From Echinometra lucunter (Eukaryota > Echinodermata > Echinoidea > Camarodonta > Echinometridae), in contig CM057153.1 of NCBI GenBank assembly GCA_029962745.1, forward strand, positions 6,787,314-6,851,313: DNA of 64,000 nt, given 5' to 3'. A program made the position numbers and the translations under genes. Positions 1 to 11,400 of this stretch are shown here, in pieces. How positions within the stretch are numbered: the stretch's first letter is position 1; each line of letters opens with the position of its first letter. Below the pieces are notes generated by a model, which made no database searches, was not told where the DNA came from, and was given only the letters and a program-made list of their open reading frames with translations.

Positions 1-1477
1 GTTTGTGATTTTTACGATAGTTCTCTCGGATCTGGCGAAGTCGTTCATCGATGGGGACTTCGTTCTTTCTCGACGTCGCTGGTGATCGTGGTGGTGTTGA
101 CGTCGATGCGATGGATGCACTAAATCTACCCATGTGCCTCGAAAAAGGTCCTTTGACGCGCTGCCCCTCCCGGTATGCTCGATAAGCCCTGTGGGGCGCC
201 AGGGGAGAGAAATAAGGATCGTCGCTTTCGCTCTCACTTTCCTCGTCGTCGTAGTCGTAAGAATGGGTATCCGCATAGCTAGCGCGATACGAGGGCGTGA
301 TACGGGATACATCGCTACTGCTGTACGATCGGTACCCCAATCCGCTAGAATACGATGGCTTGGAGAGATACGACGACGTCGGCTCTTCGCTACGAGAGCG
401 ATATGCTCTCGATGGCGACAGCGAATCTACGCTCCCATAACGACCTATAGACGAGTACCCAGACGATGACGAGCTAGACGTACTCGAGGGGACATAGCGA
501 GGTAGACTATCGTAAGATGAGCTTAATCTCTTGTTGAGTGGTGCCAGGTAGCGATTTGATATTTCGCGAGTGGTGGCATCTAAACTAGAGCGGCGCTTAT
601 TTCTATCCAAGGTACTAGAGCTAGTAGGAGGAACACTTCTGGGTACAGTACTCGAACGAGGTTCATAGGTATCAGGTGGTGGTTCATAGTGAGGATTGTA
701 GCGGCTAATAAGGGTATTTCTGGGCTCATCTAAAGTTCCTTTTGCCTTTCTCAAATTACGATCCGATTTCCACTTAATTTGATCCTCGAGGGCAGTGAGG
801 AGGTCTTTGACCCCTCGGTCACTTTCGGAAACCGGCTCGTAATCGTAGTCGAATTCATACTCCTCACTGTCCGTATCAACCTCGATGTCGGGAACGTCGA
901 GTAGGAGATCATAGGGGTCACTATTATCTCGATCACGGTAAAGATACGAGTTAATCATGTCTCTGACCGTGGGACTGCTAGGCCGATAAGAACTCCTTGA
1001 TGCTGATGCTGCTGATCGCATATCCATCGAGGTGTTCACTGCGGTGCCTGTTGTACCTTGGTATCTCCGCTGCAGTCTCTGACTATCCTCCTCTTCTTCC
1101 TTCTCTTCTTGGGCGTCGCGCGGAACAGACTCAATCTCGCTCGCAATGCTTGGAGGATCCTCCTCTGTGATTGGATCTGTTGTTTCCATGGTAATCTCGT
1201 CATCTATCGACATCTCGCGCTCAAGGGGGATGCTATCGGCCCTTGCAGCGGAGGAAGCCGTGACTAAGCCTTCACCCGAGGAGACGCTACCAGCTGGGGT
1301 GAGGATATCGGAGTTACCCCCTCCACTTCGTTTATCCGACGGATAATCCCCATCTTCTCTAATCACAAGCTCCTCATCGTATCCAATACTGGATGGATTT
1401 AAGACATCCTCGTCCAGTGTGAGTTCCCCAATCTCCTCCTCACCTAAGACTTCGCCGTTCACATGTCCGTCTTCCAT
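1..1477 (-). CDS. First coding exon of an unrecognised acidic, Ser/Tyr-rich protein (cut at window edge)
   Basis: I read 492 codons without a stop from ATG at 1477-1475 to the window edge. The frame is not terminated here, so ORF scans that need a stop miss it. The start is chosen because an in-frame TAG lies 9 bases upstream. It begins MEDGHVNGEVLGEEEIGEL, has an acidic first third, a patch EYEFDYDYEPVSESD, a Ser run in SSTSSSSSSGYSSIG, a Tyr/Ser/Arg-rich segment, and near the edge VPIDERLRQIRENYRK, which could start a helix. No signal peptide or membrane segment is visible. CpG-rich codons (TCG, CGA) differ from the giant gene. No domain is recognised; function unknown. It could in principle be a 3' exon of the giant gene, but the phase at its ATG does not fit exon 76. 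Confidence 0.75.
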   Translation of the reverse strand, partial: MEDGHVNGEVLGEEEIGELTLDEDVLNPSSIGYDEELVIREDGDYPSDKRSGGGNSDILTPAGSVSSGEGLVTASSAARADSIPLEREMSIDDEITMETTDPITEEDPPSIASEIESVPRDAQEEKEEEEDSQRLQRRYQGTTGTAVNTSMDMRSAASASRSSYRPSSPTVRDMINSYLYRDRDNSDPYDLLLDVPDIEVDTDSEEYEFDYDYEPVSESDRGVKDLLTALEDQIKWKSDRNLRKAKGTLDEPRNTLISRYNPHYEPPPDTYEPRSSTVPRSVPPTSSSTLDRNKRRSSLDATTREISNRYLAPLNKRLSSSYDSLPRYVPSSTSSSSSSGYSSIGRYGSVDSLSPSRAYRSRSEEPTSSYLSKPSYSSGLGYRSYSSSDVSRITPSYRASYADTHSYDYDDEESESESDDPYFSPLAPHRAYRAYREGQRVKGPFSRHMGRFSASIASTSTPPRSPATSRKNEVPIDERLRQIRENYRKNHK

Positions 1478-3320
1478 ATTTAGCTATCGTTAATGACCAA
1501 GAGAAGGCTAAGTCGATCAATATCCAACTTACAACACCTGTGCTGAATATACATCCGAAACTAGTGGTGGATCAATTTTGGTTTCCGTTTAGAAAAAAAA
1601 AGTGAAGATGAAAAGGAAAATCCGTAAACTTTAAAGGTCAATGTCAAAAACATGAATGAAACTCCTCGAACTATTCCACAAACCAATCACACAACCTCAG
1701 CAGGAAAATCCAAGGTAATACAAATGGGTATGCACAGCAATGCCTAACTATAACACCACTGCAAATGTGCGCGAAAATCCTCGACTAATCCTAACAGAAA
1801 ATGTCTCTGGAATTGATTATCACAATGTTATTGTTCCGTTGATCATTAAATATCAATATGGTTGTTCTTCCAATGCAGGCCCTATAGCTTCCCCCCACTC
1901 CGACCCGGCCGCACTCAAGCTACGGGTTGGTAGCAAAGGCAAAACCGCCACACAGTAGCGGTTCTTTCCGAACCAAGTAGAGTCGTCACCTAACTATGGA
2001 TGTAGTGGTGGATATTTGTAAAGCGCGAGGCCGGGGGTCGGGTGGATAAAGAGAGAGAGAAAGGAGTTTACTTGTTCACAGCACACGTCATACTACAAGC
2101 GAGAAATCGGTGTAAGCTGATCACATGAAATAGCAGTCATGCCAGTTGGATGGTGAAATCTGAAACCTAAGAGGGGCAGCGAAGACTGATGACACCCCCA
2201 TTGCCAGGCCAGCCATCCAGCGCAGCCCACGAACAGCCGTTAGCTCAATTGAAAATGTCACGAGAGTCGAGATGCCTGAGCTCGGGGTGTCCTGCCGTGC
2301 CTACAGCGCAGGGTAAAAGCAGGGGCGAGGGTCGACTCAGCGAGGCCAGCCGGAGCAAAACGCTGCCTTATTTGGTTCGTCCAATTGGTGCCTGTTAAAG
2401 CCCGCAGATGGATCTATCACACTGGGTCTGCAGAGATGCAGCTGCCCTACGATGTGGAGTTCATTACCGGTTACAAGCCTCTAACCAAGCCGCTAGACAT
2501 GGCTTGTGTCATCGCATACGCCGGGTCAGTCGATGGAAACTGCACGATTCTCACTGGGATGGAACGTCTTAGATTCACCGCTGGAACTTTGTTATAATCA
2601 AACCTGGATTATTAAACGATTGGTTGACCTTAATCAAACAAAAGCCCATCAGATGATTACACAAAGCTGGAACCCAAGAAGAAGTATCTCATACGTATTT
2701 TTTCTTCTATTGGAGAGCTATCCTAGCATATTACAATCCCCACTCTTTCTCATTCATGTATTCTTTTACCGCTTCAATTAAAAGTTTTTTGAAAAGCCTG
2801 ATCATCGCTGACAACATCCTTAACGATTGACTGTGTAAAAAAACCCCACAAAAACAACAACAAAAAAATTCACACACACATCACTCTATTTACATAACCA
2901 TTCACTGTTCTCCGTTCATACCCACTTAAAATGTTTGTTTTGAGGTGGGATACATACATCTTAAAAGATAACAAGCGTGGGCTGTTGCTGTGTTTAACAG
3001 TCAACAAGTAAAACGGGTATTCAAGAGGAAGTTGTCACGATACTGATAAAACCTTATCACCAAGACGCCTAAGTAAACAATTAAAAGGTCCATCCTGGCA
3101 GTTCAACGCCTCTCTTGGACGAGTTTTATGGCATGTATCAGATGATTCAGACATTTCTAAATAATTTGCTTTTCGTCGTAGACATTTTACAGGGTTTCCT
3201 TATTTCAATTTTCTTCAAATGTACAACAAATTATATCATTCATAGCATAGATTAGAACAGTATTATACCTCATTAAGCCCAAAAGTCATCTTTCAGAAGG
3301 AACTACTGATGAATGAAAAT

Positions 3321-3425
3321 ATAATAATAATAATAATACCATCATCATCATAATATTAATTATAATAATTTTTATTATCAACAATGATAATAAAAATGAT
3401 AATCTAAAATGCTATAGCGCCTAAA
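3321..3425. repeat. (ATA/ATC)n simple repeat with TATAGCGCC edge
   Basis: Runs of ATA and ATC triplets followed by GCTATAGCGCC. Similar triplet runs next to a GCGC word occur at 6165-6250 and 46025-46150, suggesting one interspersed family. Confidence 0.6.
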
Positions 3426-5926
3426 ACAACATGCATTGATGCATTCATTTATCAAACATGAAGTACGTGTCCGCCAAAATCCTTTAATGAATACGAATAC
3501 ATCTCGGATTCTTTCCACGTATTTTCGAAAAAGAAAAACTTCCATACCCACTTGACATGGAATCTTATTAAAATTTCATATCAGTCTTCGGAGTGAGATA
3601 TTACAGATTCCAGATATTCATGCTACATACTGAAAATGGCATCTCATCCTTGGCAAAACTTAACATGAATCTGCAAACATCACTGATCACTTATGTTATG
3701 ATAACAAATACTGAAAATAATTGGTTTTAATGAGCACTTGATTATAATCTCTTTCACACTGGCTGTACTGGATGAACCATATTTTTAGAGGTATCAACCC
3801 AGTTGGATTAATCATCACGACAGGCATAGTGCGGTCACTGTGCACTTAACTTTGCAATAGCCATAAATTGCTTCTGGCAGTTGGACAAGTAGAAAAAAAA
3901 AGTCGGGTAATTAAAGGGGGTATAAACAATACTATGATGAACAAACCACTCTCTGTATTAAATCGTGTGGTTTATACAGGGATTATATCGCCCATCTCTT
4001 GCCTAATCTTAATAGCAGTCGAGGGGTACATAGCGATGGTGTTAATTACAGAGTGAAACGAACTCGAGTGAGCCGCATTCCTAAGCAAGGTGAAAGAGAG
4101 TTGAGAAGTGCAATTTAAAGACGTACCAGCTGATCGCGAACAACCCAACACAGCCTAACTGTCTGACTGTGCTATATTTCAATTAGAAAAAAAGTGCGTC
4201 TGAATCTTCTCGAATGTGAAGTATAGTTTGTTTCAAACCTCTGAAAATACATTAATGGAATTTCTTCACACAAAATGTCCACTATGAAGTCCCCTTTCGT
4301 ACTCTTTATTTCCCTAGGTCTAGCCATACTTCCCGTTAAACAATTACAAATGTTTAGGTTGAGTGATCTTCTTTCTCAATTACCCGTTCACCCCACCTCA
4401 ATTCACTTACTGGACGAGACCCAAAGGTTGAGTCACCACGGAGTAACTTTATTGATATATCCAGCAATATTAGCAGCTCTTTTAAAAGTTAAGGGCACAT
4501 AATTGGCTTGGGATCAGTTATTCAGAAAAAGAAAAGAAACCTAATCAGAAATGAACAATGCTATATTTTCTCTCCAGACAGGTTAGCTATGTATTTCATT
4601 TCGTTTTTACTTATAAATTTAATGTTTCACTTCAACGAGATAGAAAAATAATTGTCAAGAGCGAGAAACAAGCTTTTCGCTTGGCCTGTTAACGCAATTT
4701 AAATTGAAATTCTGAAGAAAATAGGTACTATAATCATTTATTTTAGGCAAAATTATCATTGTGAGAATTTCCAAAAAATCAGAGTTTATGTTACTTAAAA
4801 GAGGTTATTCCTGGGAATGACCTGACGTAATATGACGTCACAATAGTTTCATTCAGTCATTCGTCACAGAAGTAATGAGCCTTGACGAGTAACAGACGAT
4901 CAACCTTTCCACTTGCATCATTTTACAGCTGGCGAGAAGCTGTAAAATCACCGTATGACAACTGACATTTCGCAATCCAGGTATACCGGCATACCTTCAT
5001 GTGTCTCACTGCCAGAGCATCGAAATTGGAGTAAGTAAAAGAGCACGGGGCTGTATATTGAAATGTTTTGACAGAATGTTTCGTATGCATAGGGTGAATG
5101 TGTTTACTCACTATTATTAACAGACTGTTAAATGCCTAGGTTGTTGACCTAACGGATTATGGAGATAAACGGAAAGAGCGTGTACGTGTGGCGTGATACT
5201 TAAAGACATACCCCAATTTTATAACGGATATACTTCACCGACGCAGGAAGAGTAAATTTCCAGTTGTCAGTAGGAAGTTTAAAAAATTATAATTTTATCA
5301 TGTATGATTTTGAGAAGAAGCAAGTCTGAAGAAAAACGAACAGAATTTTGTTTGTTTAAGAAGTAGGGTCGAGTTGCTGGTGAATAGGAGTGAATAGAAA
5401 CTCTGAAGACAACATGTAATTACGTAATCAATAATTTTGATAAAATCATAATGGTGACATTTTTTAAAAGTTGAAGCTTACGTTCCTTCAGTGAGGTTAT
5501 TCTTGGGAATACCTTCTTTATTCGTCTTTCCATTATCTGCTTTGAATGATACTACCACACATACAATGCAGGTCATTTGAGTATCATCTGTGGCATAAGG
5601 TCTGTTTAGATGATAAATGAATACCATTCACTGGTGACCATCTATATTGTAAACTCGATTTCAAATTTGGTTCATAAATCATCTATCCTTAGTGCTGTCA
5701 CTGAGTGTTTATGACTTCTGTACATTGTTTATGCTTTCCGTAATAACATGAGGCCTTTGTACAAGGGAGGGGAGAAAAAAACCTGGCGCTCAAGGAAATC
5801 TTGATTTAGTTGCTTTGTTACATTGGTCTTTGGATTGAATAAAACATTCCCTTTCAGAGGAATATATATCTCTCAAGGAATGATAAGGTTGCATTTTTCC
5901 AGGAACAATCAAATGCCATGTTATAG

Positions 5927-6073
5927 ATGAAGATACGAACGCATATTCCTTTTCTCCCCGTTATAGAGTTTGTTTCTTCGACAGTTTGGGATCTGTGAGG
6001 ATACGTGTAAACTAATAATTCGGTCTAAGAAAGATGATATCGAATCAAATCTTCTACAGCCGTTTTGACAACA
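5927..6073 (+). repeat. Dispersed repeat block A, copy 1
   Basis: About 147 bp closely similar to 6500-6642. Shared words include CAGTTTGGGATCT, CTAATAATT and GGTATCGAATCAAATC (GATATCG in this copy). Non-coding. Confidence 0.75.
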
Positions 6074-6164
6074 AGGCCCCGTTATCAGTAACAACTGACA
6101 CATTTTTATGACAAATTTGCTCTCAGTCACTCTGATGCAAGGATTTCAGTAGCTTATAACAGTT

Positions 6165-6250
6165 ATTGCAATAATAATGATAATAATAATAACTTTCGAT
6201 TTATTTATCGCATAATAATTAAACCTTAATTCTCTATGCGCATTACACTA
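6165..6250. repeat. ATA-rich repeat inserted between blocks A and B
   Basis: AATAATGATAATAATAATAA followed by TTATCGCATAATAATTAAAC and CTCTATGCGC. Same style as the ATA-GCGC elements at 3321 and 46025. Confidence 0.5.
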
Positions 6251-6392
6251 GAAAGAAAAAGTATGGTTACATAATTATCTAAGAGGACAAGCACAAGCAA
6301 TAAATTACATTACACTATTGCTGGAAAAGATATGTTTTTAAAACTCTTTTAAAATCTATTAGTGGCAACAAGTTTTATGAAACGGGGTCCAG

Positions 6393-6460
6393 GTTTGCTG
6401 TCATCGGTAGATGTGAAGTAACTTTGCGTAACATCAAATTTCTTTCACAATACACTTTTA
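6393..6460 (+). repeat. Dispersed repeat block B, copy 1
   Basis: Shares TGTCATCGGTAGATGTGAAG and AACTTTGCGTAACAT with 6641-6715. It is separated from block A copy 1 by about 320 bp that contains an ATA-rich element. Confidence 0.72.
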
Positions 6461-6499
6461 CAAATCCCTTTCACTTTGTCATAAATTCAATATTAATGA

Positions 6500-6715
6500 A
6501 AGATATGAACACATATACCTTTTTTTCCGTTATAAAATTTGTTTATTCGGCAGTTTGGGATCTATAGGGATAAGTTTAAACTAATAATTTAGTCTAAGAA
6601 AGATGGTATCGAATCAAATCCACTACAGCCTTTTTGACAACAAATTTACTGTCATCGGTAGATGTGAAGTAACTTTGCGTAACATATGAAATTGCTTCTA
6701 CACTACACTTTTCAA
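6500..6715 (+). repeat. Blocks A and B, copy 2 (contiguous)
   Basis: Here A (6500-6642) and B (6641-6715) are adjacent, whereas in copy 1 they are separated. This suggests an ancestral A-B unit that was duplicated, with a later insertion in copy 1 or a deletion in copy 2. Confidence 0.72.
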
Positions 6716-8280
6716 TTCACTTATAAAAGAGGAAAAAACAGGCATTTGATTTTCTAAGCAAATGGCTTGCAATTCTTTCATAAAATCCTCACCATCATGA
6801 CCCAAATCATCGTAAATTTTTCACTTCTGTTATTGAAAGCTGCATAACAGCGCATTTCTTTATCATCGTACTTGAAATTAACTCTACTTAAAAATTACTT
6901 GCTTCTTGAGAAAATCATGAAGACCAAAAAAGAGGTAACTCCTACACTGTACATCATGTTTGGTAACAATCTCTGATACGTTTATGGGTGCGTAGGATGG
7001 AATTGTAGACCTTGAACATCCTACTCTTTTTTACCTGATTACCACCCGACAACATTATAATGAACAAGAAAAATGAACACATCTGTCGTGAGGGGCAGAG
7101 CATGCACAAAATACCACAGCACAAACATCATTATAATCATAATGAAACAACGTTTGGGAATGCAACATACTTTTCAATGGTTTGTTTGTTTCCTGTTGTC
7201 CCGCCAACGCGTTCTCTGTCTTTGCCTCTCCTTGTTTTCCATCTAATCCTTTCTATGTTTTGAAAATTGCCCTTATTATATTTTTGCATCATAAACTGTA
7301 CTGTAAAACATACATCACAGCCTAATCCATCGCTTGAATTCAACACACACACTCATTTTATTTTCGAAATATGCAAGATGTTTTTCGACTGGGAACTTAC
7401 AGTAACATGCAATTTCAGTCTATTTGCAATTGTACAGTCACTGAATTTCTAATGAAGTCTTGACTTGGCTCAAATCCACCAATGTCCTCATTTGATAGTT
7501 TGCAGTCTTCCGACTATGTTATCCGGGTAATATGCTATAATCCCTCAACTTCAATACATTACCACCATCAAAGCTTAATGATTAAAGGTAAAGGAACGTT
7601 CACAAATGAAATGGCAATAATGCTCACAAAAAATAAATGGAACCTGGTCAACTATTCCTTCTTTCATACATTCATTCTTTCATTTCATCAAAACTGAAAT
7701 GCAACACTAAGTACATCGGCGTAGATTCATAGAAATAGTAAAGAAAGACACAGTGACACATCTTATTTACTTTAATCACTGTGAGGAAGCAAAATGATAC
7801 ACAGATGAATAATTAAAACAGTTCTTACACACAAAGCAACAAACACACATGGAATTAATTGAAAGCACACACAATCTAGTTACACATTTCCATTTCACAT
7901 AAAGTTTAAAAAAATACTAAATAAATATTTAAACACAGTTCAGAATATAATCAACTGAATGGATGGCCGACAGTTCCCTATACATTCATTTATATATATA
8001 TTTTTTATATATACAAGACAAAATATTTTGTAACAAATTAAAACAATGCAACTGAAACGAAACAATCTGAATAACAATTTTTCTGAATATCTAAGGTATC
8101 AATTTCATCACATAAAAATATCAGGAATTAATCTAGCATTAAAAGTTTCGAAAAAATCCTTTGATTATAAACATAGCTTGTGGCATGACTTTGATTCATG
8201 ATTCCCAGTAAATTATCATGTCATGATTTAAATAAAACTATGTCTTGTTAGAAGAGATATGAGAGTGAAGTATAACTTAC

Positions 8281-8459
8281 GTTCAACCCTGACGTAGGAA
8301 TCACAAGAGATTCTTCCAAGCAGGTTAGAGGCTAGGCAGGTGTAGGTACCGGCATCCTGGAGGAAGGCTTCTTGGATGATGAGACTACATGTTTCATCAT
8401 CTTCACCAAACTCAATCGAGTAGTGCTGGCCATCAAAGATCTCCTTGTGGTCCTTGAAC
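8281..8459 (-). CDS. Exon 76: Ig 13, C-terminal part (last visible exon)
   Basis: 179 bp, phase 2 to 1. Completes Trp, then FKDHKEIFDGQHYSIEFGED, DAGTYTCLASNLLG, SYVRVE. A good GTAAGT donor follows, implying a further exon I could not find. If the donor is not used, translation runs 17 more codons (from the Arg after VE) to a TAA at 8228-8230, which would be the C-terminus. Confidence 0.87.
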
Positions 8460-11400
8460 CTGAAAGATACAACCAACAGAGATGCCGTGGTCAAGCAGAT
8501 CAAATATTGGAGTGTTTCAGAGGCTCCAGTACCATTCACGCACTTAATTTGGCTTTTCAAAAGCAGTGCTTTAAGTATCTGTATCTAAACGGGACATAAG
8601 CTCTGATAAATTGGCAAAAGAAGTTGAGCTGTAGTAGCAATCCATAAGCCAGGAAAATATCCAGAAAGGTAAGTAACGGATAAGATTTAAACTTGGTCAA
8701 TGAAAAACATATGCCACTGCATAGGAATCAAAACTTATTTAAAACATACCATCTGATGTTTGGTTCAGGTACTCCAGTCACCTTGCAATCAAGCCTAGCA
8801 GCACTGCCTTCCACAATAAAGATATCCCTCAGATGGAGGCTGAAGTGAGGTCTGCGGTAGTCCTTGAACTTCGTCAAAAAGTGTTCTGAATATTTCATTT
8901 GAAAGAGTAAATGAATATATATTATCTCTGATGCATTTAAGCAGAAAGTCATTACAAGTGCTTATTACATGTTTTGTAAACAAAAATTATAGAAAAAAAT
9001 CAAATACAAAAGAGTAGAGACAGCAGACAACATGATTTAGAGATAAAGTCACCAAAAATCATTTACAACGTTAATTGCTAAGTAATCATATCTCCAATAT
9101 TTCTTTAGGTGAAATATTAAATAATGAAAAGGCCTTGATTAAAGTGAGCAAAGAATCTTACCATTGACGTCCAATCTGCATTTGGTGGAAATACTTCCAT
9201 ACTGGTTGGAAATCTCGGCAGAGTACGTTCCCTTATCTTTCTCTGTGGTGCCATCAATCTCCAGTGTGTGAACTCCATCTTCCTCGTAGAAGTGGTAGTG
9301 AGGTCCAGCCTTGAGGGGTGTGTCCTCGTGGTACCATTTAACCTTGGGTTCAGGTGCACCTGGGATCTCAGCAACTGTTGAAAGGAAACATTATACTATT
9401 AAAAAGAGTCCCCTTTTCAAGTGTTCATTCCAACATTACTTTAAGTAAAAGAATTGATTCACCAAGTAAGATTATCTCCTGCTATATGGTAGGAATACAA
9501 CATATCAAGCTAGACTGCAATGTATCAAAATTTGTTTTCCTGTTATCTTTAAGTAGGGTAAGAGTAACTTACTAAAATAAGATCTTTCAACGACATATGA
9601 ATTACTTTCAATATTTGTAGAAAAGGCAGATCAAACTAACTTTGGAAGGAAAGCGGCATGATGAAGTCAAAGCCACATTCTTGGTCTTCAAGTGGTCTGA
9701 TAAGCTGTGGAGCCTTGTCACTGCCTGGAGCAGCAGCCTGGGCTGCTCGCAGCTTCTTGGCTCGTTCACCAAGAGGAATCCTGCGAGAAGAAGAAATACC
9801 AGTGCAGAAATTTTAATTTTAATTTTGGTTATCCCTGTTTTTACCCCACATAGTGTGGTATCATTTCAATCCAATCCAAAATGCATTGGATATAGAGCCA
9901 TTTGCTCATCGTTACAAAACTCTGCACACACTACTCCTAATGTTTTGGCCACTTTAACAATAATTTATCACTTCATAGAGACCAATTGAGCAAAAAAAAA
10001 ATTCACTGCTCTCTAGGAGAATAGACAGGGCTTGATGGATTTCTTGAAGTGGTCAAAAGATGAAGCTGTATTCTTATAGCAGGTAGCTGGTTGGACAGCT
10101 TTGCAGCAACCGATGGGGAGGACTTTTCAACTTATATCTCCACAAAATATGAACACACTTCTGTTCAAATTATATGAAGCTGTAAAAAACCTATTTAGAT
10201 TTTTTCACGGCTTAAAAGAACTGGCAACAACTGGAAATGCATTTTACATTCATCTTCATAAGATATAGAAATACCTTCCAGCTTTGTATGTACACCAGCT
10301 CAAGATATGAAAACACTATCTTTTATTTCCGATGTATCATATAAATTACATATAGGACAATTTCACAATAGATATATGTATTTACTTTAAGGCATACAAA
10401 TGTATATATTTACAAGCTATATTTACTCCTGTGTGTTCCACATAAATCTAGAGAAGATATGAAAACATCCACGAAATGAAATATGATGAAAAACAGAAAT
10501 TTGATAGCTTACTTCTTTCTCTTCATGTCAAGACCCCTACGTTCTCCTCGCTTGTCTAGCTCTTCAGCACCGAGTACTGAAATGGAAAATAAGAAAAATT
10601 AGCATAATTAGTTCAATTTTCCTGATAATTATTTTTATTTTTTAAGAATGCTAAATTTAATCAGCAATGTTCTGTCTTAAGTCAAAAGGATAAAACAGAA
10701 AGGAAAAGAGGAAACAGGAAACAGAAAGTCAGTTCATGTGCCTCAATATTGAATAATCTTTGCTGGAAATGTTAGAAGTAGCAGTTTCTTAACATGAACA
10801 ATTCTTTTTTTTATATTGAATGATATCATTTCAATCTACATCTAGAAAGGCTAAAAACGTGGCGGTAGAAAATGGTTTTGTAACAATCCTTACAAATTTA
10901 TTCATAGATTGTAAATCTCGATTCCTTCTATATACCAGCAATATATTTCAAAGCTAAGTAACTCACATTGCACATCAAGGTTGGCAGATGATTTCGCTTG
11001 TCCATATGAGTTTACAGCCTTGCAGGTGTACTCATCAATGTCATCAAATTCTGAATCTTGAACAATAAGGGCGTACTTGCGGTCATCATAGAGCATCTTA
11101 TACTTGATGCTGATTGTGATTTCCTTCTTTCCTTTGAACCAGGTGATGAGAGGTTCAGAGAGGGCAGAGACCTCACACTCAAAGCGAGCAGCATTGCCCT
11201 CGATGCTCATGGTGTCCTCCAAAGGCTTGATGAACTTGGGTGCTGCATCACGGACATCTGAAAGAATAGCCAGCAAAATATAACACGGTCATATCCACTT
11301 CAATGTTGCTAATTAATGTGAAGCGTAATAGAAATTCCACTTCAAGAGGATACATGAATTTTCTTCTAGGTAACATGCTGTTTATCAATCATTCATATCA

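Larger units (their letters stand above)
1478..8280. other. 6.8-kb region between the two minus-strand genes
   Basis: No convincing gene. 1478-2600 is partly CpG-bearing and probably holds the 5' UTR and promoter of the left-edge gene; no clear TATA box is seen. 2600-8280 is AT-rich with (ATA)n and a duplicated block. A minus-strand AATAAA lies at 7357-7362 and could serve the giant gene, whose 3' UTR probably occupies part of 7300-8280 (inference). Confidence 0.5.

Noticed and set aside
134..469. Plus-strand open frame of 111 codons
   Set aside because: It lies opposite the long minus-strand frame 1-1477, is Arg-rich and has no domain; an antisense shadow.
2189..2597. Plus-strand open frames in the GC-richer stretch upstream of the left-edge gene
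   Set aside because: Short, overlapping each other, with no splice or domain support. The GC bias is better explained by promoter or 5' UTR sequence.
3868..4056. Plus-strand 62-codon frame with hydrophobic stretches
   Set aside because: AT-rich intergenic DNA easily gives such frames; no supporting signal.
7357..7362. Poly(A) signal of the giant gene called as a feature
   Set aside because: AATAAA is frequent in AT-rich DNA and the last exon is not known, so it is only mentioned in the intergenic entry.
1..8459. Joining the 1-1477 frame to exon 76 as one gene
   Set aside because: The acceptor nearest the ATG gives phase 0 while exon 76 ends in phase 1, and the other possible acceptor lacks a pyrimidine tract. 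6.8 kb without exons lies between. Not excluded, but less likely.
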